A stretch of DNA of 22,385 nt from CAYILR01 sp964364175 (GCA_964364175.1 CAYILR010000054.1:1-22385); one strand, 5' to 3'. Shown: positions 14,325 to 22,385, counted from the first letter of the stretch. The notes: a model not told the origin generated them from the sequence alone. Made by a program: numbers and translations.

Positions 14325-15223
14325 AGTTCGTTTTCCATCAAACAAATGCCCTGCTCAAGCGAAATCTGCGGATTCCAGCCAGGCAGGCGATTCCCAATTT
14401 TCCAGGGAGTCATCATTTCGCGCGGGCGGTAAGGACGCGCGCCAAACTCTACCGGCACGGTTTTCCCTGTCGTCTTTTGATAAATCTGAATCAGTTCTTT
14501 CAACCGGACGGGCTGCCCCGACGAAACCACATACTCACCCTGGCGTACCTCTGGATCGAGCGCGTGAACGAAAGCCTGTACGACGTCGTCGATGTAAATC
14601 AGATCAATCCACTGCTCCCCTGGAGAAAAAGCCAGGTTTTGCTGAGATTTTGCAGCCGTTCGCAGCATGTGAAAAAGCTTGCCCCGATAATCATGCGGCC
14701 CGTAAGCATCGAAGAGCTTGAGGATCACGGCCTCGATTTTGCCGACATTCTGGTAGTATTTCAGGATGTCCTCGAACGCCTGCTTCGTCGCTGCATAGAG
14801 AGAAACCGGATCATAAGCCGCACTCTCGAAATGCTGCCACGCCGTTCCTGCCAAAATAAATCGTGTCTTAGGGGCCTGCTGCTGTATCGCCTCGAGAAGT
14901 TGCATGCCGAAGAGGACATTGCTATCCGCGAGTTTAGGTAAGTCGGAAGACTGATGCACGCCCACAAAGTGCGTCACCAGGTGGATCACCGCTTGAGGTT
15001 TGTGTTCCATCAATACTTCTGTAAAAGACATCATCCGCTCTTCGGGGCTTTGGCCAAGTTCGTGGAGCGTGAGCTGGGAGCGATCGGCTGTGGCAAGCGG
15101 CGCGCGATTCGGCAACGAGCGCCTCACCCACGCATGAACCTCCCAACCGTCTTTGAGCAGCTGACAAGCCAGGTGTGATCCCACAAATCCGCTGATGCCG
15201 GTGAGTGCGATGGTTTTTTTCAT
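14321..15223 (-). CDS. RfbJ-like CDP-sugar reductase/epimerase (extended SDR)
   Basis: A 300-residue extended SDR with TGISGFVG (8-15), LAGTAW, and Tyr143-Ala-Ala-Thr-Lys147. PGEQWIDLIYIDDVVQAFVH and VEFGARPYRPREMM recall the CDP-abequose/paratose synthases (RfbJ, RfbS), which reduce the 4-keto group of CDP-3,6-dideoxyhexulose after RfbH. The exact product cannot be told. It is the first gene of a coupled pair with RfbF. GGGAG lies directly against the ATG, too close for an ideal ribosome site, but no other in-frame start keeps the nucleotide-binding strand. A bidirectional terminator-like hairpin lies just upstream. Confidence 0.85.
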   Translation of the reverse strand: MKKTIALTGISGFVGSHLACQLLKDGWEVHAWVRRSLPNRAPLATADRSQLTLHELGQSPEERMMSFTEVLMEHKPQAVIHLVTHFVGVHQSSDLPKLADSNVLFGMQLLEAIQQQAPKTRFILAGTAWQHFESAAYDPVSLYAATKQAFEDILKYYQNVGKIEAVILKLFDAYGPHDYRGKLFHMLRTAAKSQQNLAFSPGEQWIDLIYIDDVVQAFVHALDPEVRQGEYVVSSGQPVRLKELIQIYQKTTGKTVPVEFGARPYRPREMMTPWKIGNRLPGWNPQISLEQGICLMENEL

Positions 15224-15262
15224 CTCCCAGCAGATCTACTGGATCAAAGTCCTTTCACCAAC

Positions 15263-15310
15263 AAAAAACAGCCTATCTGCTTATTTTTTTAAAGGATAGG
15301 CTGTTTTTTT
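15263..15310. terminator. Long hairpin with A- and T-tracts between the RfbJ-like and ATPase genes
   Basis: Positions 15263-15277 and 15295-15309 are perfect 15-bp complements around a 17-base loop, with an A-run on the left and a T-run on the right. It has the form of a bidirectional rho-independent terminator. However, it lies between two divergent genes, where a terminator is not expected, and its stem sequence (AAACAGCCTATC) recurs at the ATPase start codon, so it may instead be a regulatory or mobile sequence. Confidence 0.5.
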
Positions 15311-15494
15311 AGATTTGACCCGCCTATCATTATCATTTATCCTACAGATAGGCTGTTTATGGAAAAAACATTCTTTGGTCGCAAAACAGAAATTTCTAAC
15401 CTGAGAAAGCTTCGAGAAAGCCCAGAACCCAAAATTGCCGTCCTTTACGGACGGAGGCGGATCGGGAAAAGTACACTCATCAAAACAGCCTATC
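15266..15494. repeat. Cluster of four AAACAGCCTATC repeats around the ATPase start
   Basis: The 12-base string AAACAGCCTATC occurs at 15266-15277 (plus), 15295-15306 (minus), 15347-15358 (minus, directly before ATG 15359) and 15483-15494 (plus, inside the coding region). A partial GCCTATC lies at 15322-15328. The copies at 15266 and 15345-15358 match over 14 bases. Orientation is mixed and spacing irregular. Confidence 0.8.
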
Positions 15495-16774
15495 AAAGCG
15501 AAACCGTGCTTTACTTTGAGGGGCTGGAGGGTCAATCCAAGCAGCTGCAGATTTCAAACTTCCTGCTGCAACTTCAAAAACAGCTGCCTGAAAGTTCATC
15601 TCTGTCAAAACCCATCAAAACTTGGTCAGAAGCCTTTCTGGAACTTGCCCATCACACAAAAAATGGAATGGTCATTGTATTTGACGAGCTCCAGTGGATG
15701 GCCAATTACAGAAGCGAACTCATATCCCATTTAAAAATGGTGTGGGAACAACATTTGTCTCAGAAAAAACAAGTTACCCTGGTCCTATGTGGTTCCATCG
15801 CATCCTATATGATTACGAACGTCGTACGATCCAAGGCGTTGTACGGCCGTTCAATGCTCACTTTGCATGTCAGGCCTTTTGAGCTTCACGAGACTGCTCA
15901 AATGCTTCACTCGAAAGGCGAAAAAGAAATCCTGCTCGCCCAGCTCTTGACTGGAGGAGTGCCTCTTTATCTGAAGCTAATGCAAGAACATCCATCCATG
16001 ATTTTAGGGATGCAATCACTCGGTTTTCAACCCAATGGTTTTTTTGTGGAAGAATATCAGCGAATTTTCATCAGTCACTTTGGAAAAAATTCGAATTACG
16101 AAAAAATCATCAAAATCCTGGCAAAAAAACCCTATGGACTCACCCGGAAAGCACTCGCGGCACAAATCAAAACAAGCCTGGGAGGGCAGCTTTCAGAAGC
16201 GCTCGACAATCTCGAGTCTGCTGATTTTATCACCAGCCAGCGTCCTTACGACAAATCAAATGACACCAAAATTATTCGATATGTCCTGACAGATGCTTAT
16301 TTCCGATTTTATTTTGAATTTATTCATCCCAATTTGAACAAAATCGATCAAGGCCAAAAAAATATTTTTGTTAAAATCTCCCAGGCCGCAAAGTGGTACA
16401 GCTGGTTAGGGCGGGCGTTTGAATACACTTGCATGCAACACCAAAATAAAATCAGCACGCTGCTGGGTTTTGGCGATGTCGATTATATAGCTGGTCCTTA
16501 TTTTCGCGCAAAAACGATGCATCAGGGTGGCGTGCAAGTGGATCTGCTTTTTGACCGAGCTGACCATGTCATCAGCCTCTGCGAAATGAAGTACAGCGAT
16601 TCACCCCTAGGCAAAGACCTCATTGCCCAGGTTCAAAAAAAAGTGGAGCTTTTGCCAAACCCCAGAAACAAAACAGTACAAAAAATACTCATTACCAACT
16701 CAAAACCCACCCATGAATTGATCCGAGAGGGTTATTTCTACAAAATTCTCACTTCAGATCAACTTTTGCTGTAG
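15359..16774 (+). CDS. AAA ATPase with DUF234-like C-terminal nuclease-fold domain
   Basis: A 471-residue protein of the archaeal-type ATPase/DUF234 group. Walker A is GRRRIGKST (31-39), Walker B VIVFDE (105-110), and LVLCGSIASYM is the sensor-like strand. A winged-helix-like region follows (LTRKALAAQIKTSLGGQLSE and SADFITSQRPY). The C-terminal part has D395 (VQVDLLFDR) and E409-x-K411 (LCEMKY), the PD-(D/E)XK nuclease pattern. Its biological role is not known for this family. It often occurs in mobile or accessory regions. The start ATG 15359 directly follows a 12-base repeat that contains the only candidate ribosome site (TAGG), so binding of a protein there would block translation or transcription. 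The 3' end overlaps the convergent GT22-like gene by 16 bases. Confidence 0.85.
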   Translation: MEKTFFGRKTEISNLRKLRESPEPKIAVLYGRRRIGKSTLIKTAYQSETVLYFEGLEGQSKQLQISNFLLQLQKQLPESSSLSKPIKTWSEAFLELAHHTKNGMVIVFDELQWMANYRSELISHLKMVWEQHLSQKKQVTLVLCGSIASYMITNVVRSKALYGRSMLTLHVRPFELHETAQMLHSKGEKEILLAQLLTGGVPLYLKLMQEHPSMILGMQSLGFQPNGFFVEEYQRIFISHFGKNSNYEKIIKILAKKPYGLTRKALAAQIKTSLGGQLSEALDNLESADFITSQRPYDKSNDTKIIRYVLTDAYFRFYFEFIHPNLNKIDQGQKNIFVKISQAAKWYSWLGRAFEYTCMQHQNKISTLLGFGDVDYIAGPYFRAKTMHQGGVQVDLLFDRADHVISLCEMKYSDSPLGKDLIAQVQKKVELLPNPRNKTVQKILITNSKPTHELIREGYFYKILTSDQLLL

Positions 16775-18210
16775 AGGAGGTATCCCCAATAGCTTTGTTT
16801 GACCGGATGCCACGAGGGTGCAACAGCCCGAGCTCGAGCGGCGAAGTAGCTCTCCCACTGAGGAAGAACAATCGCGTAGACGCAGTTTCTCAGACTGTCA
16901 TCGGACAAGTCATTCAGTCTGCTCTCGACGTATCGATAGGGTTTGCCCTGCAATAACTCCCCATGCGTCCAGATCCAATATTGGCCGACGATCAGGACGC
17001 AGTCGTTGGGTTGAAGCTTGCCTTCCTTCCATATTTCGACGGGCAGCTCGGACATGTTGGACATGGGATAGTACTTCGGGTCTGTGGCGATCGGTGCACT
17101 CATCCACGCCAATCCACCGAGAACAGGAATCATTGCGGCCAGCATCCAGGGTTGAAAATTAAATTTGAGCAATCGTGCAGGAAGCACTGCCTGTATGGCT
17201 AATGCGATGCTGTAAATAGCAACAGGATACAAGGGGAGCAAAAACCGCATTTCTTTATGGGGCACCAGGCAGTGCATCCCGACGAAAAAAATCGCTGGAA
17301 TGAAGATCAAACCGTCTTCGCGTCTGAGAGCCTTTTGAAATCGAATGAATAGGATGACTAGAGATAAAACGAAAAGCGCCGTGAATCCTGTATCCCAATC
17401 AGCCGGCACTCCTTTGAAGTACTCATACCAAGGAGAAACTCCGTAGAAACTGGCAACATTTTCCACCCAGTTTTTTTGCACGTTGACGATCAGACTGTTG
17501 AACGGTCGGCCCCAAGTTGCCCAATCGAGTGCACCTTGGAACAAAACGGGAACGCAGTAGCCGAAGGCTGCCCAATGCAGATGTTTTCTTGCTCTCGGCA
17601 AGAGCACTACGGCTGTGGCCAAGAGCGCAACTGCCCAAAATAACATTTGGACTCGGGTCAGGAATGTCCATCCCAAGGCAAATCCTGCGAGCCACCAGAA
17701 CAGTTTTTTTTCCTGATTAATTGTCCAAAAGATGAGGGGCATAGCCAGCCACAGAAAATCCATGGCCAGCGTATCCGAGAGTGTTGCTGGCGCATATCGA
17801 ATGAACACGGGAGTAAAAGCAAAAAGAGCCAACGCCACCCAACCTGCCAGAATCGAAATTCCGCGCTGGAGCAAGAGTCGCGCAAATCCCCAGATGGCAG
17901 CCGTGCTCAACAGGGCAGTGGCCGCTCTGCAAATCTGCAAAAGCAGCGGACCGCTCGTGAGCCCAAGGATTTTGCACGGCCACAAAATCATCGCATAGAG
18001 GCCTGGGACGAACCAAGAGCGGAGGCCCGCCTGCCACTCCCAGGACATCCATCCCCAACCGAATACTAGGTGTGCGGCGGGCTCTAGGGTTTGGAAATGC
18101 TGGTCGGCGTGTAGGATGTCGATAGTTTGGTGGGCGGTGTAGAGGCGTATCACTAATCCAAGTACAATGATCGCAGACCAGGATGGAAAAATCAGCAGTC
18201 GTTTTATCAT
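16759..18210 (-). CDS. Alg9/GPI-mannosyltransferase-like membrane glycosyltransferase (GT22 type)
   Basis: A 483-residue polytopic membrane protein with about ten hydrophobic segments. Near the N-terminus ILHADQHFQTLEPAAHLVFG (32-51) then GWMSWEWQAGLRSW (53-66) reproduce the GT22 pattern HxDEhfQ-E-fG-G-xTWEW-RS of Alg9/PIG-B mannosyltransferases. The catalytic-loop Asp36 is present but the following Glu is Gln37. These GT-C enzymes use lipid-phosphate sugars on the outer face of the membrane. The donor here could be the product of the GT2 enzyme at 12562, by inference. The small palindrome GATAAA-AA-TTTATC (18214-18227) lies just upstream of the start. Its gene faces away from the AT-rich GT-C genes to the right. 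Confidence 0.82.
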   Translation of the reverse strand: MIKRLLIFPSWSAIIVLGLVIRLYTAHQTIDILHADQHFQTLEPAAHLVFGWGWMSWEWQAGLRSWFVPGLYAMILWPCKILGLTSGPLLLQICRAATALLSTAAIWGFARLLLQRGISILAGWVALALFAFTPVFIRYAPATLSDTLAMDFLWLAMPLIFWTINQEKKLFWWLAGFALGWTFLTRVQMLFWAVALLATAVVLLPRARKHLHWAAFGYCVPVLFQGALDWATWGRPFNSLIVNVQKNWVENVASFYGVSPWYEYFKGVPADWDTGFTALFVLSLVILFIRFQKALRREDGLIFIPAIFFVGMHCLVPHKEMRFLLPLYPVAIYSIALAIQAVLPARLLKFNFQPWMLAAMIPVLGGLAWMSAPIATDPKYYPMSNMSELPVEIWKEGKLQPNDCVLIVGQYWIWTHGELLQGKPYRYVESRLNDLSDDSLRNCVYAIVLPQWESYFAARARAVAPSWHPVKQSYWGYLLYSKS

Positions 18211-18287
18211 CTCGATAAAAATTTATCACACTCGTCTAACGATTGCCTATTTACAATGATGATAATAAGCTGAACTCAGTTTAACCC

Positions 18288-19865
18288 ATGGCCACAGCGA
18301 TAAAAAATCCAGTTTTTCTATTTGCTTCAGTGGGAATTTTATTTCTATCTTTTTTCCGTTTAGGTCATTACTCACTTTGGGATGACGAAGCAAATACTGC
18401 GTTGATTGCTCAGGGGGTTGCTCGTACCGGAGATACGTCTGCCCTTATCGGGGATAACATTGTGGCATTCCGGAATGGTAGCGAACTTTCGGGCTTAAAA
18501 GCTCGCTATGTCTCTCCTCTTCAATATTACTTAGCGGCACCCTTTGTTCACAACGCTACTGATGCATTTTCTGCAAGGTTTCCATTTGCGCTTTGTGGAG
18601 TCATTGCGTTGATTCTTTTATTATTTCGAATTTCGACTTTCGAAAAAAACTCTAGTCACATTTTTTTTTGGACCTTAGCTATTTTGGGAAACGTCTCGCT
18701 TTTTCTTTATTTGAGACAATGCCGGTATTACGCCCCTGTGATTTTGTTTTCCATCTTGTCGGCAGACGCTTACTTTTTCTGGAAACCGGGGATACGAAGA
18801 GCATTTTTTTTGGGAATTTTTCTCGCTTTCACCTTTTGTAGTAATTATCTCAACGGAGTCGCGCTTATAGGGGTTCTCGGAATCGAGATGGGACTTCATT
18901 CTTCCAAAAGGCTCAAAATTTCTGAAATTGGATTTTTACTAATTCCTTTAGTTTTGATTTCCGTTCCTGTTTTTTTAATTTGGAATCCACTCTTTAAGGA
19001 TGTGGTCAATCTTGGAGGTACTGTTTTTAACTGGAGTGACAAATGGACCTTGTTCCTATGGAACTGGAGAGATCTCAATCGAGCCGAACTGATCAATCTT
19101 CCTATTTTGTTTTTTTCAATCCTAGCAGTTTTTAGAAAATCGATGTTTCCTATCTTTCGTACATTCTTGGCTTTGTTTGTTTACATCTCAATCATCTCTC
19201 TGTTATCTCCTCAACCCGTTCAATATACCAATGTAGCTGACATCCGATATTTGGTTCCTGTAACGTTTTTTTCGATATTTATTCTGTGTCAGTTTTTTGG
19301 GATAATTTTCAGCAAGAACAAATGGGTAGCGGTTTTTCTTTCCCTAGTCGTATTTTTCACTAATTTTTCGAATAGCGCCTTCGGATATTTATTCCCCATT
19401 CAAAGCACCTCTTTGCTTCGAATCAACGAAATATTTTCTTCCCCTAGGGATCCTTATACTGTGACTGTAGAATTTCTAAAATCTTTAGACAAAAAACCCA
19501 AATCGATAGTCGTCATCCCAGGTTATATGACCTATCCGCTGATGTACCATTTCCCCGAAACTCACTATTACTGGCAAATGAACGCGAATAGAAAAATAGA
19601 TTTTCCCTCCCTTGCTGATTGGAATTTTTACGGTTCACAAGTTCCGGACTCCATTTTGGCTTTTGGACCCGTGCAAAATCAACAGTATCTCAACATACAG
19701 GACACTGCCGAGGCGATTGGCGGCCTTTATCAAAAAAAACTGGTGCTCAATATTTTTTGGCATGACACCTATCGCCCCGAGCTTTTCTGGAGAAGCTTTA
19801 GAGAAATCTCAATTAACAATCCTGATATCGATGGAATTTTATTTCTGGAGAACGAAAAAAAATGA
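18288..19865 (+). CDS. GT-C family membrane glycosyltransferase (ArnT/PMT-like)
   Basis: A 525-residue membrane protein with about ten transmembrane helices and a periplasmic loop after helix 1 carrying SLWDDEANTAL (W31-D32-D33-E34), the acidic motif of GT39/GT83-type transferases. VSPLQYYLAAPFVH follows in the same loop, as in that superfamily, and a soluble C-terminal part ends the protein (GYMTYPLMYHFPETHYYWQM onward). It would transfer a sugar from a polyprenyl-phosphate carrier. The acceptor is unknown. No Shine-Dalgarno is seen before ATG 18288. Its stop overlaps the next ATG (ATGA, 19862-19865). The sequence is clearly richer in A and T than the left half of the window. Confidence 0.82.
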   Translation: MATAIKNPVFLFASVGILFLSFFRLGHYSLWDDEANTALIAQGVARTGDTSALIGDNIVAFRNGSELSGLKARYVSPLQYYLAAPFVHNATDAFSARFPFALCGVIALILLLFRISTFEKNSSHIFFWTLAILGNVSLFLYLRQCRYYAPVILFSILSADAYFFWKPGIRRAFFLGIFLAFTFCSNYLNGVALIGVLGIEMGLHSSKRLKISEIGFLLIPLVLISVPVFLIWNPLFKDVVNLGGTVFNWSDKWTLFLWNWRDLNRAELINLPILFFSILAVFRKSMFPIFRTFLALFVYISIISLLSPQPVQYTNVADIRYLVPVTFFSIFILCQFFGIIFSKNKWVAVFLSLVVFFTNFSNSAFGYLFPIQSTSLLRINEIFSSPRDPYTVTVEFLKSLDKKPKSIVVIPGYMTYPLMYHFPETHYYWQMNANRKIDFPSLADWNFYGSQVPDSILAFGPVQNQQYLNIQDTAEAIGGLYQKKLVLNIFWHDTYRPELFWRSFREISINNPDIDGILFLENEKK

Positions 19866-21568
19866 AGCTCCCGCCCTATATATTTCCTGATTCGAAGAAA
19901 ATAATCGAATACTTGTTGGTATCGATCGCTGGCATCATTCCTTTCTTTTGGATTTTAGGATTTCGCTGGACGGATCTTGAATTTCCATTTGGCTATGATG
20001 GAGATGCTTTGCTCTCCATCTCTCTATCAAAAACCTTGATCGAACAAGGATGGTTGTTCGGTAACAATAAGTTGGGAGCACCGTACGGTCAACTTTTGAC
20101 TGATATTCCTTTTTTTGAATTTATTAATATTTTGATTTTGAAAGTGATGACCTTGTTTTCATCAGATGCGGTTCGTGCTCTTAATTTGTACTTTTTAACG
20201 AGTTTTTCACTGACCACAGTAGCATCATACTTCGTTTGCAAACAACTCTCTTTTGAAAAGGATATTAGTCTTTGGATTTCGTTATTATTTAGCTACCAAT
20301 ATTACCATTTGGCTCGAGGAATTTTTCATCTGTTTTTGTCGATGTATTTTGTTGTTCCACTTGGATTTTGGCTTCTGTTTCAACTTTTTGATCCCAGTAT
20401 CATAAAGAAAAAAGCCTCTACCTATACTTTAATGTTTATGTCCGCTATTTGTGGTCTTTGTGGATTATATTACGCCATTTTTATTCTATTTTTGATGGCA
20501 GCGTTCTTAGTAGCAGAGATTATTTTTTCACCAAAAAATACAAAAAAAATACAGTGGGCCTGTTTTTTCATACTCGGCTCTGCTTTATTTGCTACAGTTT
20601 TCCCGACACTGATCAGCTCACTGACACACGGCCCTGCTGCAAAGATCACCAGAAGTCCTTCCGACATCGAGAACTACGCACTCAAGTTTACTCATTTAGT
20701 TTTACCAGTCGAGGGTCACTACATTGAATCCCTCGCACTTCTCAAACAAAGATATCTAGAAACCACTTATTTTAATAACGAAAACAAAACTGCCGTCTTG
20801 GGATTTGTGGGTACTGTAGGTTTTATTTTTGGTTGGCTTTTTCTCATCGCAACCAAGGCCGGAGATCAAGCTCATCACATCTTAAATCGAGTAGCCAAGA
20901 TCAATGTCCTGCTTTTTCTTTTTGCAACCCTAGGAGGCATCACTGCAGTAGTTGGATTGCTCACCTTTCCCATGATCAGATCCTCGAACCGTGTCTCCGT
21001 ATTTATTGCTTTCGGATCACTTTTGATTGTCGGAATGGGACTAGAAAAGCTAAGGAAATACTGGCCGCAAAAACATCTATTCAGCGTTTTAATTTTTCTA
21101 GTGGGAGGATTTTTAATTCTGGATCAAACTGGATCAGCCGTGCTTGGTAGCGCTTTTCCAAATCGAGCTGTCACTGATGATCGTGCTTTTGTGAGAGCAC
21201 TTGAACACTCTTTTGCGAACAATTCCAAAATTTTTCAGCTACCCTACGTTCCTTTTTGGGAATCTGGCCCTACTGTTCAGTTGGAAGGATACGAACATTT
21301 AAGACCTTATCTATTTTCAAAAACATTCTCATGGTCATATGGCGGTACACGTGGGAGAGAGGCAGATGTTTGGTATGCAAATACAGCAAGGTTACCAATC
21401 ATGACGATGCTCAACGAACTCAAATCGAAAAATTTTACTGCTATCTACGTTGATCGTCGCGGATTTTCTGATCATGCGAACTCAATTTTGGCTGAGCTCA
21501 CTCGCATTTTGGGCGCACCGGTGGTTTCAGATCAGGATAGTATCCGATTAGTCTTTCGAATTCAGTAG
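19862..21568 (+). CDS. GT-C-like integral membrane protein
   Basis: A 568-residue membrane protein with many hydrophobic helices and a soluble C-terminal domain (about 430-568). After the first helix, the loop FPFGYDGDALLSISLSKTLI (41-60) carries Asp46-Gly-Asp48, in the place where GT-C transferases keep their acidic residues. GNNKLGAPYGQ follows. The family name is uncertain; such proteins are often annotated as hypothetical membrane glycosyltransferases in O-antigen or lipid-modification clusters. It is translationally coupled to the gene before it (ATGA). It ends with a seven-base overlap with the convergent partial membrane gene. AT-rich like its partner, it probably arrived with it. Confidence 0.75.
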   Translation: MKLPPYIFPDSKKIIEYLLVSIAGIIPFFWILGFRWTDLEFPFGYDGDALLSISLSKTLIEQGWLFGNNKLGAPYGQLLTDIPFFEFINILILKVMTLFSSDAVRALNLYFLTSFSLTTVASYFVCKQLSFEKDISLWISLLFSYQYYHLARGIFHLFLSMYFVVPLGFWLLFQLFDPSIIKKKASTYTLMFMSAICGLCGLYYAIFILFLMAAFLVAEIIFSPKNTKKIQWACFFILGSALFATVFPTLISSLTHGPAAKITRSPSDIENYALKFTHLVLPVEGHYIESLALLKQRYLETTYFNNENKTAVLGFVGTVGFIFGWLFLIATKAGDQAHHILNRVAKINVLLFLFATLGGITAVVGLLTFPMIRSSNRVSVFIAFGSLLIVGMGLEKLRKYWPQKHLFSVLIFLVGGFLILDQTGSAVLGSAFPNRAVTDDRAFVRALEHSFANNSKIFQLPYVPFWESGPTVQLEGYEHLRPYLFSKTFSWSYGGTRGREADVWYANTARLPIMTMLNELKSKNFTAIYVDRRGFSDHANSILAELTRILGAPVVSDQDSIRLVFRIQ

Positions 21569-22385
21569 GAATGATGAACTACTACTGTAGTATAGTATTT
21601 AAAAAAACTGGCCAAATTTCCTCCCTGTAATTCAATTGCTTGTCTAGCCTCTTCCTCTCCATCAGCGGCTTTTAAGAGAAGACTGGTATTAAATTTAGCC
21701 GGAGCCATATTGCCTGCTAAAGCTTTCTCTTTGAGACTGTCGATTTGAAAAATATTGTTCAAAAAAATAATTATAATCAAAACAAAAAAAACAATCCTAC
21801 TTTTTATCTTTTTAAGAAGATCAAGTTTATGCAAAATAATAAAAATGAGAAGCTCAAAAATCAGCACTGCATTGAAAAAATAATACCCCCCCATTTTGAT
21901 GTCCTCGAACAAAACAGGAGGATGTCGCAGTGTCATCAAATAGTATTCAAAATAAACTAAAGCCATTAAACAAAAAACAAAAAACCAAGCAATTTTTAAA
22001 GACGATGAAATTTTTTTTAAAAAAAAGTCCTTCCCTATCCAGTAGCTGAAAAAAATTAAAAGAATGCTAGCTGCTAATTGTCCTGAAAAACCAATATCTC
22101 CCACTAAAAAAAGTTTAAACTCGTCCCAAAGAAGTTTCGCAACGGTCATCAGGTGATGACTATCCATAACTAAAAATAAATTTAGATGAGCATATCGAGT
22201 GAGTTTCAAAGAATCACTAAAATGAGTAAAGGTCCAGGGTGCAATAAACACTACTGAAACAAAATAAAACATGACAGATAAGAATGATAGTCCAAGAAAT
22301 ACTTGGCTACGTTTTAAATTTCTAAAATCCAGGTAACTGTTCAGCCTGATTATGCGAGCAGTGGCTGAAGCGGTGCACCTAAAAA
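21562..22385 (-). CDS. Integral membrane protein, cut by the window edge
   Basis: The first ATG in view is 22272 (236 residues), but the frame stays open to the window edge, reading FRCTASATARIIRLNSYLDF and onward into the first helix, so the real start may be upstream or at an alternative codon. Five or so hydrophobic helices are visible, with short loops (HLNLFLVMDSHHLMTVAKLL, LRHPPVLFEDIKMGGYYF) and a soluble C-terminal tail (AADGEEEARQAIELQGGNLA). I do not recognise the family. Its AT-rich composition matches the two GT-C genes. Possible roles in an envelope cluster include polymerase, acyltransferase or transporter, none supported by a motif. Confidence 0.6.
   Translation of the reverse strand, partial: FRCTASATARIIRLNSYLDFRNLKRSQVFLGLSFLSVMFYFVSVVFIAPWTFTHFSDSLKLTRYAHLNLFLVMDSHHLMTVAKLLWDEFKLFLVGDIGFSGQLAASILLIFFSYWIGKDFFLKKISSSLKIAWFFVFCLMALVYFEYYLMTLRHPPVLFEDIKMGGYYFFNAVLIFELLIFIILHKLDLLKKIKSRIVFFVLIIIIFLNNIFQIDSLKEKALAGNMAPAKFNTSLLLKAADGEEEARQAIELQGGNLASFFKYYTTVVVHHSY
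22374..22385. repeat. Possible left edge of hairpin element copy 3 (truncated)
   Basis: TGCACCTAAAAA (22374-22385) equals the 12 bases at 6517-6528 that lead into the hairpin repeat there. The window ends before the expected GGTGTC core, so identity with the repeat family is not certain. Confidence 0.35.

Noticed and set aside
17717..18229. 170-codon minus-strand frame and several plus-strand frames over the GT22-like gene
   Set aside because: Composition is rich in Arg, Pro and His as expected of shadow frames; the GT22-like frame has the family motifs.

Overview
The window looks like the chromosome of a Gram-negative bacterium, most likely a relative of Bdellovibrio (Bdellovibrionota or a similar lineage). 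The clues are a TIGR02147/DUF4423-type regulator coupled to genes for exported proteins, a lipoprotein carrying phage-tail-fibre-like repeats, and a large set of surface-polysaccharide genes. The taxonomy is inferred from gene content only. No rRNA, tRNA, CRISPR array, transposase or integrase gene is visible.

Layout. Positions 1-285 hold the possible tail of an upstream reading frame and a perfect 21-bp inverted repeat. prfC (release factor 3) follows at 286-1938. On the minus strand lie a complete VapBC-type toxin-antitoxin pair (1945-2554) and rfbH, a PLP/[2Fe-2S] CDP-sugar 3-dehydrase (2600-3937). Behind rfbH is a decayed Phd/PIN toxin-antitoxin locus (3989-4181), in which the antitoxin start is joined to the last codons of a PIN toxin; its palindromic control region survives. 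From 4331 the plus strand carries a fibre-like lipoprotein, gmd and a second sugar-nucleotide SDR enzyme. Next comes a three-gene unit (7802-10849): two exported proteins, one with an HELVH zinc-peptidase-like motif, and the TIGR02147 regulator.

From 10798 to 15223 there is a second sugar block. It contains a split transketolase (minus), a GtrB/DPM1-like glycosyltransferase (plus), and a coupled pair of RfbJ-like reductase and RfbF cytidylyltransferase (minus). Together with rfbH this suggests a CDP-3,6-dideoxyhexose or a branched derivative. CDP-glucose 4,6-dehydratase (RfbG) and the RfbH reductase partner are not in the window. An AAA ATPase with a DUF234-like nuclease end (15359-16774) sits in a cluster of 12-bp repeats, one of which abuts its start codon. 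The right end is mostly membrane proteins: an Alg9/GT22-like mannosyltransferase homologue, two GT-C-like proteins in an AT-rich tract, and a membrane protein cut by the window edge.

How the genes fit together. Most of the window probably builds and exports an O-antigen or capsule: activated sugars from Gmd, the SDR enzymes, RfbF/RfbH/RfbJ-like proteins and transketolase, lipid-linked sugar transfer by the GT2 enzyme, and periplasmic-side transfer by GT-C proteins. Toxin-antitoxin loci, short mobile-looking hairpin repeats and an AT-rich tract interrupt it, which fits a region of frequent gene exchange.
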